Source of the DNA: CAXMQZ01 sp963719055
GTDB lineage: Bacteria > Acidobacteriota > Thermoanaerobaculia > Multivoradales > JAHEKO01
Assembly (NCBI GenBank): GCA_963719055.1
Contig: CAVRAU010000005.1
Coordinates: 1 to 64,000 of the forward strand
Reading direction: 5' to 3'
Length of the DNA stretch: 64,000 nucleotides
Below, one piece after another: positions 27,605 to 36,611 of the stretch. Position 1 is the stretch's first letter. Each line of letters begins with the position of its first letter. Below the pieces are notes generated by a model, which searched no databases, was not told the DNA's origin, and worked only from the letters and a program-made list of their open reading frames with translations. The position numbers were made by a program, and so were the translations under genes.

Positions 27605-30095
27605 ATGCCGAGAAAGAAGAAACAGGCGCACCAGAGAACCGCCTCCCCAATCGCCGAGTTGACCCCTGGGCAATTGCGCCGCCCCTGCGACTTCGGAGGG
27701 CTCGCCTTTGAAACCACGGACGACCTGGAGGATCTCAATGGGCTTCTGGGACAGCCGAGAGCGGTCGCCGCCGTCGAGTTCGGCATCGGAATCGAGCCGC
27801 GAAGGATTCAATGTCTTTGCCTTCGGAGCCCCGGGTACCGGTAAGCATTCGGCCGTGCAGCAGTTCCTCCAGGCCAAGGCCGTCGACGAAGCGGTGCCAC
27901 CCGATACCTGCTACGTCAACAACTTCGAACAGCCCCACCGTCCCCGACTTCTGCAGACTCCGGCTGGTCGGGGTGTCGAGTTGCAGCAGGCGATGCTGGA
28001 CCTCATCGCAGAGGTCACCAGCGTCCTGGAAACGGCTCTGGAGAGCGAGGAATACCAGTCTCGCAAGCAAGTTCTAGAAAAAGAGTTCGAAGAGCGGCAA
28101 GCCACCTCGCTCACGCAGCTTGGAGAAGAGGCCACCGCAAAGAAGCTGGCCCTCGTCAAGACTCCCGTGGGGATCGTCTTCGCTCCAGTGAAAGATGAAG
28201 AGGTGCTTTCGCCGGAAGAATTCCAGAATCTCCCCGATGACCAGCGAGCAGAGCTCGAGACGACAATCGAGGATTTCAAGGACAGACTTCAAAAGGTGCT
28301 GCAGCAGTTTCCTCGGTGGCAGCGAGAAGCTCGCGAAACGTTGCGACACCTCAATCTGGAGGTCAGCAAGTTCGCGGTCGGCCCCCTCTTCGATGACCTC
28401 CGAGAGACCTTCGTCGGTATCCAGGGGATCCAGGTGTATCTCGACGCGGTGCAGCAGGACGTGGTGAACAACGCTCAGCGCCTCATCGCCGATCCCGATT
28501 CGCACGCCTCTGGCGCTCTCGAATCCCTGATCGGGGACCAGGATGCGGAGAGGCCTTTCCTGCGCCGCTATCGCGTCAACGTCGTCGTCAATCATGGTGG
28601 CACCCAGGGAGCCCCCGTCGTCTACGAGGACAACCCCACCTACCAGAATCTCGTCGGCCGTATCGAGCACATAGCTCAAATGGGGGCCGCGGTGACCGAC
28701 TTCAACCTCATCAAGCCCGGGGCTCTTCACCGCGCCAACGGTGGCTACCTGCTGGTCGACGCCATCAAACTGTTGAGCCAGCCCTACGCCTACGAGGGTC
28801 TGAAGCGGGCTCTGGCAGGGCGGACGATCAAGATCGAATCTCTCGGCGAGGCACTGAGTTTGATGAGCACCTATTCGCTCGAGCCGGAGCCCGCTGCGCT
28901 CGCGGTCAAGATCGTCCTGCTGGGAAGCCCGACCTCCTACTACCTGCTTTCGCAGCTCGACCCGGAATTCACCGAGTACTTCAAGGTGGCCGCCGAATTC
29001 GCCGGTGAGATGGAGTGGAACGATGAGAACCAGTCCCTCTACGCCCGTCTTCTGGCCAAGCTGGCCCGAGAGGAACCTCTCCGGCCCTTCGACCGCAGCG
29101 CGCTGTGCTGCTTGATCGAGCACAGCGCCCGCAGCCTGGGAGACTCGAAGAAGATGTCCCTATTGATGAGCCGTATGCTCGACGTCATGCGTGAGGCGGA
29201 TTACTGGGCCGGCCAGGCCCAGCATGACGTCGTCTCCTCGGACGATGTCCATGCGGCTGTCGAGGCGGCGCGATATCGATCCGATCGGATCCGTGAGAGA
29301 GCTCAGGAGCGGATCCTCCGCAGAACCATTCTGGTGGATACCGAAGGCGAGACGGTGGGTCAGGTCAACGGCCTGTCGGTACTACAGCTCGGCGACTTCG
29401 CCTTCGGCAGTCCGGCGAGAATCACCGCTCGGGTGCGTCTCGGCAAGGGCGAGTTGATCGACATCGAACGCGAGGTCGAGCTCTCCGGCCCTATCCATTC
29501 CAAAGGGGTTCTCATCCTGTCGGGTTTTCTGGGTGGCAGGTTTGCTGCCGAGAAACCCCTCTCCCTGACGGCGAGTCTGGTCTTCGAGCAGTCCTACTCC
29601 GGTGTCGACGGCGACAGCGCGTCTTCGACGGAGCTCTACGCACTGCTGTCGGCAATCGCCGAGATCCCCATCAAACAATCGCTCGCCGTCACCGGTTCGG
29701 TCAACCAGCTCGGCCAGGTACAGGCCATCGGCGGCGTCAACGAGAAAATCGAAGGCTTCTATGACATCTGCGCAGCGCGCGGTCTGACGGGAGATCAGGG
29801 AGTCTTGATTCCCGCCGCCAATGTGGAGCATCTGATGTTGCGCCAGGATGTCATCGACTCGGTCCAGAGCGGCGCCTTTCATCTCTATCCCGTTTCGACC
29901 ATCGACGAGGGCATCGAGCTGCTCACCGGCCTTCCCGCCGGCAAGGTCGATGCCCAAGGCATCTGGGAACAAGACACCGTCAATGGTCTGGTGGCGCGCC
30001 GTCTCGCCCAGTGGACCGAGGCCGCGCGGCTTTTCAGCGGCGCCGATCGCACCGGCGAACGTGCCTCACCGAAGTCGGGAAGCCAGACTACCTGA
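27605..30095 (+). CDS. Lon-like ATP-dependent protease (LonB/AAA_32 type), one frame break
   Basis: About 829 residues. The N-terminus MPRKKKQ...ELTPGQLRRPCDF leads to Walker A GAPGTGKHS near residue 80, after a frame change near 27795 (FGIGIE to SREGFNVFAFG). A coiled-coil insert follows (residues ~130-220), then Walker B-like GGYLLVDAIKLL and the S16 protease domain with DGDSASSTELYALLSA (catalytic Ser ~669) and GGVNEKIEGFYD (catalytic Lys ~713). This family differs from LonA by lacking its N-terminal substrate domain; it degrades damaged proteins in the cytoplasm. It ends 8 bases before the convergent gene's stop. Confidence 0.88.
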
Positions 30096-30102
30096 CCGGT
30101 GC

Positions 30103-30354
30103 TCAGGCCGCAGTCCGTCGAAGAATCTGCCGCGGAATCCGCCAGCCCACGGGCTCACCATCGCAGAAGACGGCACCGTCCATATCCGCTTCGAACTCGA
30201 CGATCTCGTCCGACTCCCACCCTCGTGGTGAGCGCAGGGCGTAGCCGTGGCCCGTTCCGCAGACCAGGAATTCACTACCGTCGGGCGCCCGCCAAGCCAC
30301 GACCTGGGTTTCGCGATCGAAGGGCTCTCGATAGCGTACGAGCTTGTCGCCCAT
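30103..30354 (-). CDS. Small conserved-looking protein of unknown function
   Basis: 83 residues. Start ATG 30354 (MGDKLVRYREPFD) is behind AGGGGGAAG. Charged, beta-rich chain: VAWRAPDGSEFLVCGTGHGY, then EFEADMDGAVFCDG. No membrane segment or signal. It is convergent with the Lon-like gene. No family is recognised; the composition and ribosome site support a real gene. An in-frame upstream extension to 30408 (MWARPQCC...) is less likely. Confidence 0.55.
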   Translation of the reverse strand: MGDKLVRYREPFDRETQVVAWRAPDGSEFLVCGTGHGYALRSPRGWESDEIVEFEADMDGAVFCDGEPVGWRIPRQILRRTAA

Positions 30355-30490
30355 CGGCTTCCCCCTTTTCTGGTCCGGCCCACCGCAGCATTGCGGTCGG
30401 GCCCACAATGCAATCTTAGGTAACGATCAGAACGACCAGGACATTCCCACGCTCGGAGACCAGGCGGCTGCCTGCAGGGGCAGGATGCCT

Positions 30491-31721
30491 TCAAAAGCCG
30501 CCGAAGACCAGGACGAGCTGGGCCAGGCCGGCCAGAAAGCCGAGGACTCCGCCCATCAGGATGAGCTTCCATTCGTCCTCCTGAAAACAGGGCCGGAGAA
30601 GATCCTGGAATTCACTTGGCGGCAGGCCTTCCATCCTCTCTCTCAACAACCGCTCCAGCACCGCTGCCCGGTCTTCGTTGAAACCCCAGTGTTTGAAGGG
30701 CTCGATCGACACCGCCACCGCCTTGTCTCCGACGGAACGGCGGATCTCCTCCATTCCTCTACCGCCCACCGCCAGCTCGGCCGCCGGCCGTAGCGAACCG
30801 ACCGCTTCGTCAGCCACGGGCTGCATGTGCTTCTTGATGAGATTGCGGGCGTTCTCCGAGCGTGGCCCGTTCATCATCGCCTCGATGATCTGCCGGATGG
30901 AGACGATCTCACGGGTCACCAGATGACACCACACGCCTGCAACTTCCTTCTGGCGCTTGAGGAACAGACCCTGGACGGTCCAGGGGCCGACCTCGGTCGG
31001 GTTCAGAGGCCGAAAGATGATGTTGATGGCGATCCAGTTGGTGAAATAGCCCACCAGTCCACCAAACACCGGCAGCACCCACCACGATTTGTAGAAGATC
31101 CAAACCAAGAGCTGTACCAGACCAAACAGGAAACCGAAATAGAGACCGGACTTGACGATGAACCGAAACTCCTCGGCACCCGACTCGAGAAACAGCCGAT
31201 TCAGCAGATCCTTGTCCCCTTCCAACTCGGTGACCAACATGTGCTTGAAATCGACCAGATCCTCCACCTGATCTCCGACCTCATCCATCAGGTTCTGCAC
31301 CAGGGATGGCAATTCTTCGCGCACCCTGGAGTAGATTCTGGATTTGACCGCTCGAGGGGAGAGCTCGCCACAAAACGCTGTTGCCCCCGTAGAACATGAC
31401 CTCATCGGTGTAGCTCTCCACATGGGGATCGACCATCGCGGTGATGTGCTCAGCCATCTTGTCCGGATCCATGTGCCGAAAGATCTCGCCCAGGGTGCCC
31501 AGTCGGAACATCGTGGACTCGGCAAAGATGGCCGCCATCTTGCCGGCCTTCGAAGGGATGATGCCTTGCCAACCCAGGTAGGGGCGAATGCCGCGGAACT
31601 CCAATGGATAAAAGGTCAGCTTGATGGCCACCCAGTTGGTGGCCCAACCCACCACGGCGGCCACGAACGGGATGCTGACGTGCTTCCAGAACTCGACTTC
31701 GAGCAGCAGGTTGGCTCTCAT
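30491..31721 (-). CDS. DUF445 family membrane protein (one frame break)
   Basis: About 409 residues. The DUF445 signature appears twice: VVGWATNWVAIKLTFYPLEF at the N-terminus and GLVGYFTNWIAINIIFRPL in the second half. Flanking helices are VEFWKHVSIPFVAAVVG, LYFGFLFGLVQLLVWIFY and LILMGGVLGFLAGLAQLVLV. The family is of unknown function and is often linked to cell-envelope stability. The frame changes near 31375 (GGNSVLWRALPSS to AVKSRIYSRVREE). Start ATG 31721 overlaps the stop of the acyltransferase upstream by four bases, so the two are co-translated. Confidence 0.8.
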
Positions 31722-33128
31722 GTAGCTTTGCGGACCACCTCGTCCGCCAGTCGAAGCATGATGTGGAACTCTCGGTGCATCCCCGCCACGACACCTTCCG
31801 GGTCGGGCACCAGACCGGCATCCGTGGCCACACCGATTCGCACCTCACCGGCGTAGCTGAGGATGCTCAAGCCCATCCCCAGACGAGCCGATTGCGGCAC
31901 CCAGAACATGAAGCTGCTCATCGGCTTGCCGGCAAAATAGAGCTGCTGCCGAGGACCCGGAACATTGGTGAGCACTGCGGTTCCCTTGGCGCCGAAGATG
32001 CGCACGACCAGATCCTGGATCCTCTTCGGCGAGGCTCCCAAAGCGGCCATGATCTGCATTGCGACCACCGGTTCGAACGAGCGCTTCAGCTTTCCCATCC
32101 GCCGCCTCACCTCGGCCAGACGCTCACGGGTATCTCCTATCCCCACCGGTAGCGACAGGAACACCAGACCGAACTGGTTGCCCAACGAACTCATCTCCTC
32201 GAGGGGTCTGAGGCTGACGGGCACGATGGCCCGAATGTTGAGCCGGCTGCGCAACTCTCCCCGCGTTTCGAGATAGCGACGCAGACCCCCGGCGACCGCG
32301 TTGGTCACAACGTCGTTGACGGTGCCACCCAAACCCCGTCGCACCAGATTGATGTCCGTCATGGAGATTGGATCGGACCACGCGACTCGCTTCGGCACGC
32401 CTAGCGAGCCCCGAAAGGCCGTTTGGTTGTCCGGAGGACGCAGCGCCAGACGACCCAAGGCGGGAACCGAGGCACCACCCTTCTTCCATCGACTGATCGA
32501 CCCGAGGGTTTCGGCAGGCTGACTCAAGAGCTTGACCGCCTCCGGCAGGACCTTTTGCAAGTGAGACTTCGCCTCTTCCGGTTCTGGCGGGTCGGCTGCC
32601 GAAGAGCTCCGCCAGGGGATTGCCTTCTCCGCCATCCGCTTCAGGCTCCAGATCCGTCAAAGACAACATTGCCAACATCAGCGCGATGCCGTCGCCAATG
32701 CAATGATGAAGACGCCACAACATCGCGGAGCCTTCCTTGTGGTTCTGAATCAAGTGAACCTGCCAGAGAGGGCGATCCGGGTCCAGAGGCGTGCTCATCC
32801 AACCATTGACGAATTCTCGTAGAGTCGCGTCGTCACCAGGGCTCGGGAGCGCGACTTCCTGGAGATGCCAGTCCAGATTCAGAGACTCATCTGGCTCCCA
32901 ATGATGGCCCTTGCCCCGATCCACGGTCACCACTTTCCAGCAGAACCGGGGTATGGCCAGCAGACGCTCTTGGAGGACCGCGAGCACGGCCGCGCGCTCG
33001 ACCGGCTCGTCGAAGAAGGTCACGCCGGTGATCATCATCAGATTGGTCGGATGATCCATTCGCAGCCACATGCGATCTACTGGCGACATACGCTGCCGGC
33101 TCGAATGGGATGAGTTCATGATTGGCAC
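31718..33128 (-). CDS. Wax ester synthase/diacylglycerol acyltransferase (WS/DGAT), one frame break
   Basis: About 470 residues. The acyltransferase motif HHCIGDG (HHxxxDG) is near residue 140, in LWRLHHCIGDGIALML. Other family blocks are DHPTNLMMITGVTFFD, PLWQVHLI, GGTVNDVVTNAVAGGLRRYL, VPVSLRP, GNQFGLVFLSLPV and TNVPGPRQQLYFAG. It transfers fatty acyl groups to alcohols or diacylglycerol, giving storage wax esters or triacylglycerols. The frame break is near 32600 (NPLAELFGSR to SAADPPEPEE). Start GTG 33128, or ATG 33119. The enzyme needs fatty alcohol; the acid-to-alcohol reductase genes in the 50-54 kb operon might supply it, but that link is speculative. Confidence 0.86.
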
Positions 33129-33269
33129 CCGTGGAGTCGCGGAGAAGCCCCAGCTTCGGATTTTTCTAGTTTAGCCGACCGCAAGGCCGCAGGATATGCC
33201 CGCCTCCCGGGTTTCACCTAGCAGATGCCCTGACGGGCCAAACACAGCTAACCACTAAGGAGACTATCA

Positions 33270-33776
33270 ATGCCCAAAAAGAAGACCTTCATGACCATCC
33301 TGGTGATCGCCAGCGCCGCAGCGGCTGTCGCCTGGGCGCAGCCGCCCGACTTCGCGGTGTTCCCCGGCGATGAACGAGCCAGAGAAGGCCGCGGGCACGA
33401 GGCCCGGCTGGAGAAGATGACCGAGTACCTGGAGCTGAGTGATGCGCAAGTGGCCGAATGGCAGGCGATCACCGAGCAGCATACCGAAGCTATGCGGGCG
33501 CGCTGGGAGCAAGTTGGCGCGCTGCGCCAGGAGTTTGGTGCGCTGGCAGATCAGGACGACCCCGATCTCACGCAACTCGGTCAGCTGGCGCTGGATCTAC
33601 ACCGAGAGATGAAGACGGCCCGCTCCTCGCGAGCGGACCACATCCAAAAGCTCGAGGAGGTCCTCACTCCTGACCAGGCCACCAGATTCGAAGCTCTGAA
33701 AGCGGCTCGGGAGCTCGCCGGCGATCGGAGCCACCGCGGACCCCGTGGTGGCCGGAACCGTCCGGACAGAGACTGA
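33270..33776 (+). CDS. Spy/CpxP-like periplasmic protein
   Basis: 168 residues. The signal peptide MPKKKTFMTILVIASAAAAV-AWA is followed by an all-alpha chain with two LTxxQ-type motifs, LELSDAQVAEWQ and VLTPDQATRFEAL, as in Spy/CpxP chaperones and heavy-metal sensors. The C-terminus is basic (RSHRGPRGGRNRPDRD). It has a good ribosome site, AAGGAG, at 33258. Likely a periplasmic chaperone or stress buffer. It begins a run of stress-type genes (CBS, Usp) on the same strand. Confidence 0.75.
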   Translation: MPKKKTFMTILVIASAAAAVAWAQPPDFAVFPGDERAREGRGHEARLEKMTEYLELSDAQVAEWQAITEQHTEAMRARWEQVGALRQEFGALADQDDPDLTQLGQLALDLHREMKTARSSRADHIQKLEEVLTPDQATRFEALKAARELAGDRSHRGPRGGRNRPDRD

Positions 33777-33888
33777 GAACCTGTCCCTCCTCCTCCCCCG
33801 GCGCCTCGGGTCGGACGCTCCTGTTGGGCCTCCGACCCGAGGCCGATCTTCCCTTCTCCGGCAGCCTGCCTGTGCTATCGTGCTTTCA

Positions 33889-34363
33889 ATGCCGAGCCGA
33901 ATCGAAGATCTGTTGAAGAACGTCAAGGTAGGCGATCTGAAGCTACAAACGGATCACCGAATCGATCCCGAGACCCCGCTAGCCGAGGTCTACCGAGCCT
34001 TCGACGAGCAGCGCCATGGAGCCGCCATGGTGTGCGATGGTGACGACGTCGTGGGCATCTTCACCCAAAGAGACGTCCTCTATCGCACGGCCCTCGAGGA
34101 TCCCGATCCCCAAACTCCCGTCTCTGAGTCTCATGTCCGATCGGCCCGTCACCATCGGGTTGAACGAGGCACTGGCCGAGGCCCTTCGAGCCATGGTGGA
34201 AGGCGGATACAGACACATACCCGTCGTCGACGACGACGGTCGCCAGGTCGGCTTGCTGTCCAGTCGAGTCATTCTGCGATTCATCGCCGACCAATACCCC
34301 GAGTCGGTCTTGAATCTGCCACCGCGGTTGCACCAGGTCATGTCCCGTTCCGAGGGAGGCTGA
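33889..34363 (+). CDS. CBS-pair protein (one frame break)
   Basis: About 157 residues. Two CBS domains: GDLKLQTDHRIDPETPLAEV...GIFTQRDVLYRTA, and, in the next frame, DRPVTIGLNEALAEALRAMVE...GYRHIPVVDDDGRQVGLLSS. The frame changes near 34120. CBS pairs bind adenine nucleotides and sense energy state. Its TGA lies one base before the TTG start of the next gene, so the two CBS proteins are coupled and may heterodimerise. Confidence 0.8.
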
Positions 34364-34364
34364 A

Positions 34365-34916
34365 TTGCTCTGCCCCAATTGCGGCCAAGACAATATCCAG
34401 GGAACGGATCTATGTGAGAGCTGTGGCTCGGATCTCGCCGGCCTCGACCTGCCCGAGGCGCACCCCGGGTTTCGAGGCCGCCTGATGACGGATCACATCG
34501 GCGATCTCCGATTGATCTCACCCCCTCCCTCCGTCAGGACCACCACCACGGTGTTCGCGGCGATCTCCTTGATGCGAGAGTCCAGACTCGGTTGTGTTCT
34601 GGTGCAGGATGGCTCGGAGCTGCAGGGAATCTTCACTGAGCGGGATGTGCTGACCCGCGTGGTGCGGCCAGGCAGGGATCCAAAGGAGGTCCCAATGTTC
34701 GAGGTCATGACCCCGCGGCCGATCACTCTCTCGCCCTCGGATCCGCCGGCCCACGCCATCCACCTGTCCGCCGCCAGGGGGCTGAGGCATCTGCCGGTGG
34801 TCGAGGGCGATCAGGTCCTCGGTTTCATTTCCGTGCGACATCTTCTGCGGTACATCCACGAGGACGTCTTGGCGATGCCTGAGGGCAGCGCTGAGCCAGA
34901 GACCCCAACGCTCTAG
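34365..34916 (+). CDS. Zinc-ribbon plus CBS-pair protein
   Basis: 183 residues from TTG 34365, preceded by GAGGGAGGC. An N-terminal zinc ribbon, CPNCGQDN...CESCGSDL, is followed by two CBS domains (SPPPSVRTTTTVFAAISLM...GIFTERDVL; MTPRPITLSPSDPPAHAI...RHLPVVEG...GFISVRHLL). The ribbon may tether the nucleotide-sensing module to a partner protein or nucleic acid. It is adjacent to a plain CBS protein and a tandem Usp. The frame is intact. Confidence 0.82.
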   Translation: MLCPNCGQDNIQGTDLCESCGSDLAGLDLPEAHPGFRGRLMTDHIGDLRLISPPPSVRTTTTVFAAISLMRESRLGCVLVQDGSELQGIFTERDVLTRVVRPGRDPKEVPMFEVMTPRPITLSPSDPPAHAIHLSAARGLRHLPVVEGDQVLGFISVRHLLRYIHEDVLAMPEGSAEPETPTL

Positions 34917-34936
34917 CCCACCCCCTGGCGTGGGCT
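34915..34936 (+). terminator. Hairpin after the CBS genes
   Basis: AGCCCAC / GTGGGCT, 7 bp with an 8-base loop, starting within the stop codon at 34914-34916. No T-run follows, so termination would not be intrinsic; it could equally be an mRNA 3' stabiliser. Confidence 0.3.
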
Positions 34937-35009
34937 CACCCCCCACCCTTGGGGTGTCGTTACGACTGAGGGGAGTCGCTAGGATTCGGCGGGGAAAGGG
35001 GCATTCAGG

Positions 35010-35938
35010 GTGGCTTCCACATTCGAAACCTCCGCCAAGAATCTTGGCACCATCGTGGCAGCGACCGATCTGTCGGACACCGCCGGTGCAGCGCTGCGGT
35101 GGGCCACAGAGATCGCCACCGATCACCAGGCCGAGCTCCATATCGTGCACGCCTCGAACCTCACCGGCTGGTCGACTGACTATCTGGAAATCGATGCCCG
35201 GATTCCTACCCAGATCCAGGAAGCGATCCGACAGAAGTTGGAGGACTTTGCTGCCCAGCACAGAAGAGCTGGTTTGCGAATCTCCACGGAAGTCACACCC
35301 GGTGAGCCCTGCGACGTGATTCTGTCCGCCGCCGACTCTCGGCGAGCGGATCTCATCGTCGTCGGCACCAGGGGCCAGAGAGGTCTGGACTATCTGCTGT
35401 TGGGCAGCACGGCTCAACGTGTCGTCCAGCGCGCCACCAGCCCGGTATTGACCGTTCATCCGCAAGCGGCTGAGAACGAGAGACCTATTCGCCGAATTCT
35501 CGTAGCGACCGACTTCTCGCAGGAAGCCGAAGCTGGCGCTGCAGGCTTCGTTGACGCTTTCGCGAGGTGAGCCCGCCGACACGCAGCGTGGTTCTGATGC
35601 ACGCCTATCTCGTTCCCTACGACCTGATGGATGCGGACGGGTTCGTCTCGGCCGCCGCCGGCTTGGAGCAGTGGAAGACGGCCCAGACCGACGTGGAGCA
35701 ACGTCTGGATCAATGTGCCCGATCCCTGCAGAAGTCTGGCGCTGAAGTGGAGACCCTGGGACTGGAGGGCTACCCTCCGGAAGTCATCGTTGACAAGGCT
35801 CGCGAGCATGAAGTCGATCTGATCGCGATGGGGACCCATGGACGTACCGGCCTGACCCATGTTCTCCTGGGAAGCACAGCCGAGCGCGTCATCCACCGCG
35901 CGCCTTGCCCGGTCTTGACCGTTCGTCGAAGTCGGTAA
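35010..35938 (+). CDS. Tandem universal stress protein (UspA-UspA), one frame break
   Basis: About 309 residues. Two Usp folds: IVAATDLSDTAGAALRWA...GTRGQRGLDYLLLGSTAQRV and ILVATDFS...VVLMHAYLVPYD...GTHGRTGLTHVLLGSTAERV. Both keep the ATP-binding Gly-x2-Gly-x9-Gly-Ser motif. The second domain's first strand and its remainder are in different frames, with the switch near 35560. Start GTG 35010. Probably induced by stress or growth arrest together with the CBS proteins. Confidence 0.82.
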
Positions 35939-36024
35939 GAGCCAGGGGAAGACCGTTCTTCTCTTTGAGAGCTTCGAGACGACACCGCCAATCCTGCGAC
36001 CCCGACTAGAATAGCGATCACCCG

Positions 36025-36611
36025 ATGATCAAAGATCCCGACCCAATCGCGGAGTACCAGGATCTCTTTGTCCGTGCACTGCGGCAAGAGGGCGAAAAGT
36101 GCGCGACTGCCGCAACTCTCGCGACTGCCGACCTCGAGGCTCGACCCGCGGCTCGGGTCGTGTTGATCAAGCATGTGGACGAACGCGGATTCGTCTTCTA
36201 CACGAATCTGGAAAGCCGCAAGTCGAACGAGCTGCGACACAATCCTCGCGCGCCCTGTGTATCTACTGGTCGTCCCTGGACAAGCAGGTTCGCGTCGAGG
36301 GAGTCGTCGAGCCGGTCAGCGACGGCGAGGCCGATTCTTACTTCGACAGTCGGCCTCGTGGAAGCCAACTCGGAGCCTGGACCTCCAAGCAGAGCGCACC
36401 GCTGGCCTCACGCAAGGAACTGATGACTCGCTATCTGAAGATTCAAGCCCGTTTTGCCGGCAAGGGTGTGCCTCGACCCTCTTTTTGGGGCGGCTTTCGT
36501 GTCGTACCGGATCGCATGGAGATCTGGCACAACCAGACCCATCGCCTGCACGATCGGTTTCTCTATCTGCGAACCGATGACGGCTGGTCCGTACAGCGTC
36601 TCTATCCCTGA
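36025..36611 (+). CDS. pdxH: Pyridoxamine 5'-phosphate oxidase (one frame break)
   Basis: About 195 residues. PNPOx blocks: ATADLEARPAARVVLIKHVD, FVFYTNLESRKSNELRHNPR, then after a frame change near 36255 WSSLDKQVRVEGVVEPVSD, YFDSRPRGSQLGAWTSKQS, and the C-terminal dimerisation segment WGGFRVVPDRMEIWHNQTHR with RLYP at the end. It oxidises PNP/PMP to pyridoxal phosphate with FMN. It is convergent with, and overlaps by ten bases, the ligase gene downstream. Confidence 0.9.
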
